The notes under the pieces: generated by a model | The model's database searches: none | The model's input: the letters and a program-made list of their open reading frames with translations, nothing else | What the model was told of the DNA's origin: nothing | Assembly (NCBI RefSeq): GCF_002934265.1 | Contig: NZ_PTIX01000006.1 | Span: 248,001-312,000 of the forward strand | Direction of reading: 5' to 3' | DNA: 64,000 nt | From: Actinokineospora auranticolor | GTDB lineage: Bacteria; Actinomycetota; Actinomycetes; Mycobacteriales; Pseudonocardiaceae | Shown here: positions 32,117 through 39,836 of the stretch, in pieces | Numbering within the stretch: the first letter of the stretch is position 1 | How the letters are laid out: each line of letters opens with the position of its first letter | Program-made: the position numbers and the translations under genes

Positions 32117-33070
32117 ATGACCAGCAAGCAATCCCAGGCCGCGATCGCGGTGGTCGGACTGCGCAGGTCGTTCGGCGACAAGGTGGTCCTCGACGGCCTC
32201 GACCTGACCGTGCCGCGCGGCACCGTGTACTCGCTGCTCGGCGCGAACGGCGCGGGCAAGACCACGGTCGTGAAGATCCTGTCCACTTTGCTCGGTGCGG
32301 ACGCGGGCACTGCCCGCGTCGCCGGGCACGACGTGGCCCGCGACCCCGACGCCGTGCGCGCCGCGATCGGGGTCACCGGCCAGTTCTCCGCCGTGGACAA
32401 CCTGCTCACCGGCGAGGAGAACCTGCTGTTGATGGCGGACCTGCACCACCTCGCCAAGGGCGATCGGCGCGGGCGTACCGCCGAACTGCTGGCCAGGTTC
32501 GACCTGACCGAGGCCGCGCGCAAGCCCGCCTCGACCTACTCCGGGGGCATGCGGCGGCGGCTCGACCTGGCGATGACGCTGGTCGGCGACCCCCGGGTGA
32601 TCTTCCTCGACGAGCCGACCACCGGGCTCGACCCGCGCAGCCGCCGGAACCTGTGGCAGATCATCCGCGACCTGGTGGCGGGCGGCGTCACGATCTTCCT
32701 GACCACGCAGTACCTCGAAGAGGCCGACGAGCTGGCCGACCGGATCGGTGTGCTGGACCAGGGCAGGTTGGTCGCCGAGGGGACACCGGAGGAACTCAAG
32801 CGCCGCATCCCCGGTGGTCACGTCCGCCTGCGGTTCGCCGACCAGCGCGGCCTCGACACCGCCCGGCGCGCGCTCGGCCGGGCGTCCCACGACAGCGACG
32901 CGCTGACCCTGCGGGTGCCCAGCGACGGCAGCCTGCGCGCGCTCAAGACCCTGATCGACCGGCTCGACGCGCAGGCCGTCGCGGTCGACGAGTTGTCCGT
33001 GCACACCCCCGACCTCGACGACGTCTTCCTGTCCCTCACCGGCACCGACGAGAAGGTGACTTCCCGATGA
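32117..33070 (+). CDS. DrrA-type ABC transporter ATP-binding protein
   Basis: This 317-residue ATPase has Walker A LLGANGAGKTTVVKIL, Q-loop region GVTGQFSAVDNLLTGEENL, signature TYSGGMRRRLDLAMTLVG, Walker B VIFLDEPTTGLDPRSR and the H-region TTQYLEEADELADRI with Gln where most ABC ATPases have His. This is the daunorubicin-resistance DrrA pattern, including the C-terminal domain ending LDDVFLSLTG. It is coupled to the permease by a 4-bp overlap. Confidence 0.94.
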   Translation: MTSKQSQAAIAVVGLRRSFGDKVVLDGLDLTVPRGTVYSLLGANGAGKTTVVKILSTLLGADAGTARVAGHDVARDPDAVRAAIGVTGQFSAVDNLLTGEENLLLMADLHHLAKGDRRGRTAELLARFDLTEAARKPASTYSGGMRRRLDLAMTLVGDPRVIFLDEPTTGLDPRSRRNLWQIIRDLVAGGVTIFLTTQYLEEADELADRIGVLDQGRLVAEGTPEELKRRIPGGHVRLRFADQRGLDTARRALGRASHDSDALTLRVPSDGSLRALKTLIDRLDAQAVAVDELSVHTPDLDDVFLSLTGTDEKVTSR

Positions 33071-33870
33071 CCACCCTCGCGCCCCCGCGCACGCAGCCGC
33101 TGCGCGACTCCGCGACGATGCTGCGCCGCAACCTCCGGCGCATGCTGCGGTACCCGTCGATGACGGTGATGCTCGTCGGGATGCCGATCGTGTTCCTGCT
33201 GCTGTTCGTCTACGTCTTCGGCGGCACGCTCGGCGCGGGCCTCGGCGGACCCGCGGGCGGTCGCGCCGAGTACGCCAACTACCTGGCGCCCGCGATCATC
33301 CTGATGACCGTGACGACCACCGTCCAGGGGACCGCGATCTCGGTCGCGATGGACCTGACCGAGGGGGTCATCGCCCGGTTCCGCACCATGCACATCGCCC
33401 GCGTCTCGGTGCTGACCGGGCACGTGCTGGGCAGCGTGCTCCAGGCGCTGTTCAGCGTGGCGGTCGTCGTCGGCGTCGCGCTGCTGGTCGGTTTCCGCCC
33501 CGCCGCCGGGCTCGGCGGCTGGCTGGCCGCGACCGGGTTCCTGGCGGTGCTGGCCTTCGCGCTGGTCTGGTTGACCGTCGCGCTCGGCCAGGTGAGCAAG
33601 AGCGTCGAGACGGCGAGCAACCTGCCCATGCCGCTGATGTTCCTGCCTTTCCTGAGCAGCGGCTTCGTGCCCACCGACTCGATGCCCGCCGGGCTGCGCT
33701 GGGTCGCCGACCACCAGCCGTTCACCCCGGTCATCGAGACCCTGCGCGGCCTGCTGATGGCCAAGCCGCTGGGCGACCACGGCTGGATCGCGCTCGGGTG
33801 GTGCGCGGTGATCGCCCTCGGTGGCTACCTGTGGTCGAAGAAGCTGTTCAACCGCGAGTCCGCGCGCTGA
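33067..33870 (+). CDS. DrrB-type ABC transporter permease
   Basis: This 267-residue ABC-2 membrane subunit has about six helices, beginning MTVMLVGMPIVFLLLFVYVF, and the motif VAMDLTEGVIARFRTMHIAR between helices two and three, characteristic of DrrB. The ATG overlaps the ATPase stop (ATGA). With the gene upstream it forms a two-component exporter of lipophilic compounds. The substrate is unknown. Confidence 0.94.
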   Translation: MTTLAPPRTQPLRDSATMLRRNLRRMLRYPSMTVMLVGMPIVFLLLFVYVFGGTLGAGLGGPAGGRAEYANYLAPAIILMTVTTTVQGTAISVAMDLTEGVIARFRTMHIARVSVLTGHVLGSVLQALFSVAVVVGVALLVGFRPAAGLGGWLAATGFLAVLAFALVWLTVALGQVSKSVETASNLPMPLMFLPFLSSGFVPTDSMPAGLRWVADHQPFTPVIETLRGLLMAKPLGDHGWIALGWCAVIALGGYLWSKKLFNRESAR

Positions 33871-33925
33871 CCCGCGCCGCGGGGTCGACCGGACCACCCC
33901 CAGGCGGCCCGGTCGACCCGTCGTT

Positions 33926-34375
33926 TCACCAGACCTTGCCCGCCTGCTCCCGGATCGCGTGGTTGACCCGGTTGAACAGGTTGGTCATCGCGATGTTCAG
34001 GATGATCGCGGACAGCTGCTCTTCGGTGAAGTGCTCGGCGGCCGCGGCCCAGACCTCATCGGTCACCCCGGGGGCGCCGTCCTGGATCCGGGTCGTGGCC
34101 TCGGCCAAGGCCAGCGCCGCCCGCTCCGGCTCGGTGAAGAACGGCGTCTCGCGCCAGGTGACGACGCTGTGCAGGCGCTCGTCGGTCTCGCCGCGCTTCT
34201 TCGCCTGCTGCACACCGGCGAACGCGCAGGGGGCGCAGCCGTTGATCTGGCTGGCGCGCAGGTGGACCAGCTCTTGGACGAGCGGGTCGGCGCCACCGGC
34301 CTGGATCGCCTTGTGCAGCAGCTTGACGGCGGTGGTGACGTCGGGGTTGAACGCGGCTTCGATACGGGGTCCCAC
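33926..34375 (-). CDS. Carboxymuconolactone decarboxylase/AhpD-like protein
   Basis: This 149-residue protein has the AhpD-type core LVHLRASQINGCAPCAFAG, with the CxxC pair and downstream His replaced by Gln (GVQQAKK), and the later segment FTEEQLSAIILNIAMTNLFNR. The GTG at 34375 has GGAGG 10 bp upstream. The divergent neighbour encodes an ECF41-like sigma factor; such pairs are typical, with the sigma factor transcribing the CMD gene. The real activity of these partners is unknown; a redox function is commonly suggested. Confidence 0.87.
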   Translation of the reverse strand: MGPRIEAAFNPDVTTAVKLLHKAIQAGGADPLVQELVHLRASQINGCAPCAFAGVQQAKKRGETDERLHSVVTWRETPFFTEPERAALALAEATTRIQDGAPGVTDEVWAAAAEHFTEEQLSAIILNIAMTNLFNRVNHAIREQAGKVW

Positions 34376-34401
34376 GGATCTCGTTCCTCCATCGGTTACC
34401 T

Positions 34402-34433
34402 GTGCCCGGTCGGGCACGTCATCCCCCATGACG
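34402..34433. promoter_or_regulatory. Two adjacent inverted repeats between AhpD-like and ECF sigma genes
   Basis: GTGCCCG-GT-CGGGCAC (34402-34417) is followed immediately by CGTCAT-N5-ATGACG (34417-34433). Both lie in the divergent promoter region. CGTCA/TGACG elements may be part of ECF-type promoters reading in either direction. Confidence 0.4.
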
Positions 34434-34458
34434 AAGCGGAATCGCGGAAGGTAACGAC

Positions 34459-35325
34459 ATGTCTGACACCGCCGGGGCGTTCGAGGCCCACCGGGACCGG
34501 CTGCGCGGGATCGCCCACCGGGTGCTCGGCTCGCACGCCGACGCCGAGGACGTGGTGCAGGAGGCGTGGCTGCGGCTCTCCCGCCAGGACGCGGCGGGCA
34601 TCGACAACCTCGGGGCCTGGCTGACCACGGTCGTCGGCAGGCTCAGCCTCGACGTCCTGCGGGCCCGCCAGGCCCGACCGGAGTCGTCCTACGACCTCGT
34701 GGTGACCGCCGACGACGGACCGGCACCGGAGGACGACGCGGCACTGGCCGACACGGTGGGCCTGGCGCTGCTGGTGGTGCTGGATTCCCTGCGCCCCGGC
34801 GAGCGCATGGCGTTCGTCCTGCACGACCTGTTCGCCGTGCCCTTCGACGAGATCGGCCGGATCCTCGGCAAGTCCACCGACGCCACCAAGATGCTGGCCA
34901 GCCGCGCCCGCAAGAAGGTCCGCGCCCCCGCCGAACCCGCGGCGGCCCGAGCCCACCGAGCCGTGGTCGACGCCTTCCTCGCCGCCGCCCGCCACGGCGA
35001 CTTCGACGGCCTCCTGCGCGTGCTGGACCCGGAGGTGAAGCTCACCGCCGACACCCCGGGCGGCGTGGTCGTCGTCCTGGGCGCGACCAAGGTCGCGGCC
35101 GGGGCCCAACTGGCGGCCACCGCCGCCATCCACGGCCGCGCGGTCCGAGTCAACGACCTCCCCGGAACCCTGAGCTGGCGCGAAGACGGCAGCTTGTTCT
35201 CCCTGATCGCCTTCACCGTCACGGGCGACCGGATCACGGAGATCTCGATCCTGTCCGACCCGACCGAACTCGCGGCGCTGGACCTACCTAGCCCTTCTGC
35301 CCCAGAACAGCCGCGGCAGCCATGA
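34459..35325 (+). CDS. ECF41-like RNA polymerase sigma factor with SnoaL-type C-terminus
   Basis: This 288-residue protein has region 2 at the N-terminus (RLRGIAHRVLGSHADAEDVV), region 4 in the middle (ERMAFVLHDLFAVPFDEIGR, then ATKMLASRARKKV) and a C-terminal NTF2/SnoaL-like extension from about residue 165 (RAHRAVVDAFLAAARHGDFD). That is the SigJ/ECF41 layout, in which the extension regulates the sigma factor in place of an anti-sigma protein. The usual DGGGR motif is degenerate (ADTPGGVV); a VNDLPG element is kept. The 3' end overlaps the next, convergent gene by 38 bp. Confidence 0.9.
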   Translation: MSDTAGAFEAHRDRLRGIAHRVLGSHADAEDVVQEAWLRLSRQDAAGIDNLGAWLTTVVGRLSLDVLRARQARPESSYDLVVTADDGPAPEDDAALADTVGLALLVVLDSLRPGERMAFVLHDLFAVPFDEIGRILGKSTDATKMLASRARKKVRAPAEPAAARAHRAVVDAFLAAARHGDFDGLLRVLDPEVKLTADTPGGVVVVLGATKVAAGAQLAATAAIHGRAVRVNDLPGTLSWREDGSLFSLIAFTVTGDRITEISILSDPTELAALDLPSPSAPEQPRQP

Positions 35326-36094
35326 CGTCGACGTAGTCGCGGACATGCCCGATCTGTCCATTGCGGACAGTCAGCACCACGATGTTGGGCAAGGTGAACT
35401 CCCCGGCCGGGGTCACCCCGAACGCCTCCTGCTCGACGACGATCGTCGCGGGGTCACTGGTGTGGTGGAGGGCGAGCGTGCGGTAGCCCTGGTACCTGGG
35501 CAGATCACCCCGCCACCCGGCCTCGACCCACCCGACGATCTCCTCCCGCCCCTCGAACCGCGACGGCACCCCGGGGTAGACGAACGGAAACTCGTGCACC
35601 GCGTCAACGGCATACACCCGCCGCAACCCCTCAACGGACTGCCCGACAACGGCTTGCCGCCAACTCTCCAGCACCTCGACCGCGCCACGATCTTCGCGCC
35701 CGAGCGGCAGTCGTCGAGGAGTCACCTTGCGGTAGGAGATCCGCCACCCGTCGGGCGTGCGGGTGGCGGTGTCGTCGTAGACGACGCTGCCCGCCGACCC
35801 GTCGGCCAGAACGCCCAACCCCTTGGCGCGGACCCGCGCGGTGCGGTCGTCAACCTCGGTGATCACGATGTTGGTCACGTGACGACCGACCGGATTCCCG
35901 TCCCCCAAAGCGATCGCGGCCTCGCGGATGGCGTCGACCCCGCGCAGGGTCCCGAACCCGAAGTCGGTCACGTCGTAGGTGACGTCGGGCGTGAACAACT
36001 CGCCCAGCCGGTCCAACTCGCCCGCGTCACACAGATGACCGTGGCGGTTGACGAGGTCGGTGATGTCGATCCGGTCTTGGTCACCCAGTCCCAC
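35288..36094 (-). CDS. Tandem SnoaL/NTF2-like protein
   Basis: This 268-residue protein appears to be two NTF2-fold domains in a row: residues 1 to about 125 (DITDLVNRHGHLCDAGELDR) and about 135-265 (VEVLESWRQAVVGQSVEGLR). Single SnoaL-like domains are about 130 residues, so this is a fusion or duplication. Such proteins act as small-molecule isomerases, hydratases or binding proteins. The GTG start is 98 bp from the divergent TetR gene at 36193, with repeats between, which suggests TetR control. Confidence 0.82.
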   Translation of the reverse strand: MGLGDQDRIDITDLVNRHGHLCDAGELDRLGELFTPDVTYDVTDFGFGTLRGVDAIREAAIALGDGNPVGRHVTNIVITEVDDRTARVRAKGLGVLADGSAGSVVYDDTATRTPDGWRISYRKVTPRRLPLGREDRGAVEVLESWRQAVVGQSVEGLRRVYAVDAVHEFPFVYPGVPSRFEGREEIVGWVEAGWRGDLPRYQGYRTLALHHTSDPATIVVEQEAFGVTPAGEFTLPNIVVLTVRNGQIGHVRDYVDVMAAAAVLGQKG

Positions 36095-36135
36095 GGGACA
36101 GCCCTCCAGAGCGCCAGCCAGCTAAGATGAGACAC

Positions 36136-36164
36136 AGTCCGGTTATCCGGAACAGTAACGGACT
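36136..36164. promoter_or_regulatory. Candidate TetR operator
   Basis: AGTCCGGTTA (36136-36145) is mirrored by TAACGGACT (36156-36164) with one base missing, and TCCGG-TTAT-CCGGA (36138-36151) is a nested perfect inverted repeat. It lies between the NTF2-like gene and the TetR gene. Confidence 0.45.
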
Positions 36165-36192
36165 ATGTCCCCGGTTAGCCAGGGTGGTGTGG

Positions 36193-36789
36193 ATGCGGAC
36201 AGGCCAGGACCCGGGACGCCCACTGCGCGCGGATGCCCGCCGCAACTACGAACAGCTGGTGGCGCAGGCGAAGGCCGCGTTCGCCGAGTTCGGGGTGGAC
36301 GCGTCCCTCGACGAGATCGCGCGGCGGGCCGGGGTGGCCAGCGGCACGCTCTACCGGCACTTCCCGACCCGCCTCGACCTGATCGAGGTGGTGCTCGGGG
36401 AGCAGATCGCGGACCTGGTCGACCTCGGTCGTGAACTGCTGGCGGCCGAGGACGAGTTCGACGCGTTGGCCACCTGGCTGCGCGCCACCCTCGACCACGG
36501 TCTGACCTACCGCGGACTGGCGGCGGCCGTGCTGAACTCGGAACTCGACCGCGAGCGGGTGTCGGCCTGGCACGCGGAACTGTTCGAGATGGGTGCCGGG
36601 TTGCTGGCTCGAGCGCGGCGATCGGGCGCCGTCACCGCGGCGGTCGAGGACGCGGACGTGCTGAAGGTGGTCGGCGCCATCGCCTGGGCCGCGCAGGACA
36701 GTCCGGAGAGGTCGGCCCAGGCCGCGCGGATGCTCACGCTGCTGTTGAGCGGACTACGTCACGGTGATCCCGAACGCCCTGCCCACTAG
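36193..36789 (+). CDS. TetR-family transcriptional regulator
   Basis: This 198-residue regulator has the helix-turn-helix ASLDEIARRAGVASGTLYRH, followed by FPTRLDLIEVVL. It has a C-terminal domain of the type often annotated as SbtR-like (TetR_C). The ATG at 36193 gives a normal N-terminus (MRTGQDPGRPLRADARRN); the open frame extends further upstream. It is divergent from the NTF2-like gene and followed 10 bp later by a methyltransferase gene, probably in the same transcript. Confidence 0.9.
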   Translation: MRTGQDPGRPLRADARRNYEQLVAQAKAAFAEFGVDASLDEIARRAGVASGTLYRHFPTRLDLIEVVLGEQIADLVDLGRELLAAEDEFDALATWLRATLDHGLTYRGLAAAVLNSELDRERVSAWHAELFEMGAGLLARARRSGAVTAAVEDADVLKVVGAIAWAAQDSPERSAQAARMLTLLLSGLRHGDPERPAH

Positions 36790-36799
36790 CGTCGAGACC

Positions 36800-37573
36800 A
36801 TGACGCGTTCTGGGGACGGAAGTGCGGGCGACGCCGACTACGGCCAGGTCGGCGATGGGTACACGAGGTTCCGGCAGCCGGATCCACGGATCGCCGCCCA
36901 CATCGAGCAAGCGCTGGGGGACGCGCGGACCGTCCTGAACGTCGGGGCCGGTGCGGGCTCTTACGAACCCGTCGACCGCAAGGTCACCCCCGTCGAGCCT
37001 TCAGCGTCGATGCGGGCGCAGCGGCCGTCGCACCTGGCCGAGGCGGTGGACGCGACCGCCGAGAACTTGCCGTTCGCGGACAACACCTTCGACGCCGCGA
37101 TGACGACGTTCAGCGTGCACCAGTGGGGTGACCTCGACGCGGGCCTGCGCGAGCTGCGCCGGGTGACCCGTGGCCCCGTCGTGGTCCTGACCGGTGACCC
37201 CGACCTCCTGCACCGCTTCTGGCTCACCGACTACGCCCGCGACGTGATCGACGTCGAGGCCGGCCGCTACCCGTCGCGGGCGCGGTTGGCCGCGGGGCTC
37301 GGTGGTCGCGCCTCGACGGAGCTGGTGCCCATCCCGCTGGACTGCGTCGACGGGTTCAACGAGGCCTACTACGGCCGCCCCGAGTCCCTCCTCGACCCCG
37401 CGGCCCGACTCGCCTGCTCCGCGTGGAGCTTCCTGTCCGACGACGCGGTCGCCCGGTTCACCGACCACCTCGGCCGCGACCTGGCCGACGGCAGCTGGGA
37501 CGAGCGCTTCGGGCACCTGCGCACCCAACCCGCCTACGAGGGTTCGCTCGTCCTGCTCACCGCGCGCCCCTAG
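36800..37573 (+). CDS. SAM-dependent methyltransferase (Methyltransf_11 type)
   Basis: This 257-residue class I methyltransferase has motif I TVLNVGAGAGSYEPV, the acidic turn KVTPVEPSASM and motif III-like AENLPFADNTFDAAMTTFSV. The start at 36800 (MTRSGDGSAGDADYGQVGDG) is 10 bp after the TetR stop. The substrate is unknown. The gene converges on the DODA dioxygenase gene with a 4-bp overlap of stop codons. Confidence 0.88.
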   Translation: MTRSGDGSAGDADYGQVGDGYTRFRQPDPRIAAHIEQALGDARTVLNVGAGAGSYEPVDRKVTPVEPSASMRAQRPSHLAEAVDATAENLPFADNTFDAAMTTFSVHQWGDLDAGLRELRRVTRGPVVVLTGDPDLLHRFWLTDYARDVIDVEAGRYPSRARLAAGLGGRASTELVPIPLDCVDGFNEAYYGRPESLLDPAARLACSAWSFLSDDAVARFTDHLGRDLADGSWDERFGHLRTQPAYEGSLVLLTARP

Positions 37574-38361
37574 TCGAACTGCCAGGAGCGCTTGGCCAGC
37601 CCGTACCAGTAGCCGTCGATCACGGCGCGCTGGTGGTGGAGGGTGTCGGTGCTGGCGCCGAGGGCGACGAACAGCGGGGCGAAGTGTTCGGTGCGCGGGT
37701 GCGCGAGCCGGGCCGCGGGGGCCTTGCGCTGGAAGTCGATCAGCGCGTCGAGGTCCTGGGCGGCGATGGCCCGGTCGCCCCAGTCGTCGAACTCCGATGA
37801 CCAGGTCGGGGGGCGGTGGGCGGCGTCGCGGCCCATGTCCAGGCCGGACAGGTTGTGCGTGAAGAAGCCGCTGCCGATGATCAGCACGCCCTCGTCGCGC
37901 AGCGGGGCGAGCCTGCGGCCGAGTTCGACCAGGGCGGCCGGGTCCAGCGTCGGCATCGAGATCTGCAGCACCGGCACGTTCGCCTCGGGGAACATCTCGA
38001 CCAGCGGCACGTAGGCGCCGTGGTCGAGCCCGCGCTCGGGGTCGTCGGCGACCGGGTGGTCCGCCGACCGCAGCAGCTTGCGGACCTTCGCGGCCAGTTC
38101 GGGCGCGCCCGGGGCCGGGTAGGTCACCCGGTAGTAGCGCTCCGGGAAGCCCCAGAAGTCGTAGGTCAGCGGCGCGGTCGTGGTGGCGCCCAGGGTCAGC
38201 GGCGCCTCCTCCCAGTGCGCGGACACGACCAGGATCGCCGTGGGTTCCCCCAGGTCGGTGGCCCAGTCGGCGAGCTGCTTGGTCCACAGCGCGTCGTCGG
38301 CGAGCGGCGGCGCGCCGTGGCTGAGGTAGAGCACGGGCTGGCGGGTCGGTGCGTGGGTCAT
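37570..38361 (-). CDS. LigB/DODA-type extradiol aromatic ring-opening dioxygenase
   Basis: This 263-residue protein has the conserved histidines of the DODA/YgiD family: H15 (LYLSHGAPPL), H49 (VVSAHWEE), H114 (LDHGAYVPL) and H226 (RTEHFAPLF). Members open catechol-type rings such as DOPA using a single metal ion. The ATG at 38361 lies just downstream of a near-perfect palindrome (38372-38393), and a MarR gene lies upstream on the same strand, so MarR repression is likely. The physiological substrate is unknown. Confidence 0.93.
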   Translation of the reverse strand: MTHAPTRQPVLYLSHGAPPLADDALWTKQLADWATDLGEPTAILVVSAHWEEAPLTLGATTTAPLTYDFWGFPERYYRVTYPAPGAPELAAKVRKLLRSADHPVADDPERGLDHGAYVPLVEMFPEANVPVLQISMPTLDPAALVELGRRLAPLRDEGVLIIGSGFFTHNLSGLDMGRDAAHRPPTWSSEFDDWGDRAIAAQDLDALIDFQRKAPAARLAHPRTEHFAPLFVALGASTDTLHHQRAVIDGYWYGLAKRSWQFD

Positions 38362-38371
38362 CGGTCACCCC

Positions 38372-38393
38372 TGTTGTTGAATATTGAACAACA
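38372..38393 (-). promoter_or_regulatory. MarR-type operator at the dioxygenase promoter
   Basis: TGTTGTT-N8-AACAACA, with an AATATT centre, is a 22-bp near-perfect palindrome (only the symmetric G positions break it). AT-rich dyads of this size are typical of MarR sites. It lies 11 bp upstream of the DODA start. Confidence 0.65.
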
Positions 38394-38428
38394 TAGCACG
38401 ACACCCCGCCGCCCCGCGGTATTCCCAC

Positions 38429-38803
38429 TCATTCGAGATTGGCCACCATCCGTTCGAGGGTGCGCACCGCGACCAGGTAGTCCGCGTCGCCGATCCCGTC
38501 GGCGGCCTTGGCCCGCAACCCGGCCACCTCGGCGCCGATCGCCTCCCGCGCGGCGAACCCCGCACCGGTCAACTCGACGACCTCGCCGCGCCGCGCCCAG
38601 CCCCGGTCGACCAGGCCGTCCAGCAGTTCGGCCGCGCTCGACAGGAACGGCGCCATCTCCCGGTCGACCTCGTCGGCGGGGGCGGGCAGCACGTTGAGCA
38701 CCTGCCACTGCCGCCGCGTCACCCCCGCACCACCCAACCGGCGCTCGAACTCCGCCTCCAGCCTGCGGTCCAGCTCTTTGGCCCAGTACCCGATCGGTCG
38801 CAT
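38429..38803 (-). CDS. MarR-family regulator (dioxygenase-linked)
   Basis: This protein of 124 residues has the MarR winged-helix order: MRPIGYWAKELDRRLEAEFE, GVTRRQWQVLNVLPA, LLDGLVDRGWARRGEVVELT. The ATG at 38803 was chosen because GGAGG is 5 bp upstream; the frame continues to 38821. Its gene is directly upstream of the DODA gene (67-bp gap) and divergent from another MarR gene. Confidence 0.85.
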   Translation of the reverse strand: MRPIGYWAKELDRRLEAEFERRLGGAGVTRRQWQVLNVLPAPADEVDREMAPFLSSAAELLDGLVDRGWARRGEVVELTGAGFAAREAIGAEVAGLRAKAADGIGDADYLVAVRTLERMVANLE

Positions 38804-38812
38804 GTCATCCTC

Positions 38813-38840
38813 CAAATACATGTCTTCTTACATGTATTTG
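38813..38840. promoter_or_regulatory. Perfect 28-bp palindrome between divergent MarR genes
   Basis: CAAATACATGT-N6-ACATGTATTTG has perfect 11-bp arms and a strongly AT-rich core in a GC-rich genome. It covers the ribosome-binding region of the minus-strand MarR gene and ends 13 bp before the plus-strand MarR start. It is a very likely operator of one or both MarR proteins. Confidence 0.8.
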
Positions 38841-38853
38841 TAGACTAGCATGC

Positions 38854-39297
38854 ATGTCGGACCAGGACGATGTGGCGTTGGTCGAACGCGCGATGGTGGC
38901 GATCCGCCGCCTGCAGGCGCGACGGGCACTCGGCGCGCTGAGCGGGCGCGACCACACCCCGGCGGCGACGGCCGTGGTCGACGTCGTCGAGGACCAGGAA
39001 CCCTGCACGGTCGGCGCGGTCGCCGCCGCGCTCGCCGTCGACCAGCCCCGGGCCAGCAGGCTGGTCGCCGCCGCGGTCGAGGCCGGGCTGGTCGAGCGCC
39101 GGGCCGACCAGTCCGACGGCAGGCGCACCCTGCTCGCGCTCACCCGCGCGGGCCGCGCGCACGCCGACGAGGTGCACCGCTTCCGGCAAGGCGTGTTCGC
39201 CGAGGCGATGGCCGACTGGCCGCCGGACAAGCGGGCCGCGTTCGCGGGCATGCTCACCGACTTCGTCGACGCCTACACCGCGCTCGTGCGCCGCTGA
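38854..39297 (+). CDS. MarR-family regulator (SnoaL-linked)
   Basis: This MarR protein of 147 residues has the wing-helix core PCTVGAVAAALAVDQPRASR followed by LVAAAVEAGLVERRADQSDG and RRTLLALTRAG. No ribosome-binding site is visible and the start is close behind the palindrome, so the mRNA may be leaderless. The small SnoaL-like gene 109 bp downstream is its probable target or partner. Confidence 0.9.
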   Translation: MSDQDDVALVERAMVAIRRLQARRALGALSGRDHTPAATAVVDVVEDQEPCTVGAVAAALAVDQPRASRLVAAAVEAGLVERRADQSDGRRTLLALTRAGRAHADEVHRFRQGVFAEAMADWPPDKRAAFAGMLTDFVDAYTALVRR

Positions 39298-39406
39298 GCA
39301 GGACGCTTACCCCCGGGGTAATCGACGCGCCCCCGCCGCGCCGGCATCGTCGTCCCCGTCGCGGCCACGACAGACGATCAGCCAAGAACCGAAGGGGAGT
39401 CCCGAC

Positions 39407-39769
39407 ATGAGCGACCTGATCGATCTCGTCGACCGCTACATCGGCGTGTGGAACACCGCCGACACCGATGCCCGCCGGGCGGCCGTCGCCGACCTGTGGG
39501 CCGAGGGCGGCACGCTCACCGACCCGCTGGTCGACCTCACCGGCCACGACCAGATCACCGACGGCATCGGCGCCGCGCTGGCGCAGTTCCCCGGCCACGT
39601 GGTCCGGCTGCTCGGCGCCGCCGACGCCCACCACGGCACGGTCCGCTTCCGCTGGGAGCTGGTGCCGACGGGCGGCGGTCAGTCCGTTGTGGAGGGTTCG
39701 GACGTGGCCGTGGCCGAGCACGGCCGATTCACCGCCGTCTACGGCTTCCTCGACAAGGTCCCCGCCTGA
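39407..39769 (+). CDS. SnoaL/NTF2-like protein
   Basis: This single NTF2-fold protein of 120 residues starts MSDLIDLVDRYIGVWNTADT and has the pocket-forming stretch FRWELVPTGGGQSVVEGSDV. A purine-rich site (AAGGGGAG) precedes the ATG. Its activity is unknown. It is paired with the MarR gene upstream. Confidence 0.85.
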   Translation: MSDLIDLVDRYIGVWNTADTDARRAAVADLWAEGGTLTDPLVDLTGHDQITDGIGAALAQFPGHVVRLLGAADAHHGTVRFRWELVPTGGGQSVVEGSDVAVAEHGRFTAVYGFLDKVPA

Positions 39770-39776
39770 GCACGCC

Positions 39777-39813
39777 GGAAGGGCCCGGGAGCGCAGCGCT
39801 CCCGGGCCCTTCC
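39777..39813. terminator. Long bidirectional hairpin terminator
   Basis: This is a near-perfect stem of about 17 bp with a 3-nt loop, centred at 39795, followed on the plus strand by TCTCTGA. It lies between the convergent SnoaL-like and chaplin-like genes and can serve both. Confidence 0.75.
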
Positions 39814-39836
39814 TCTGACGGTTCAGACCAGGTGGA

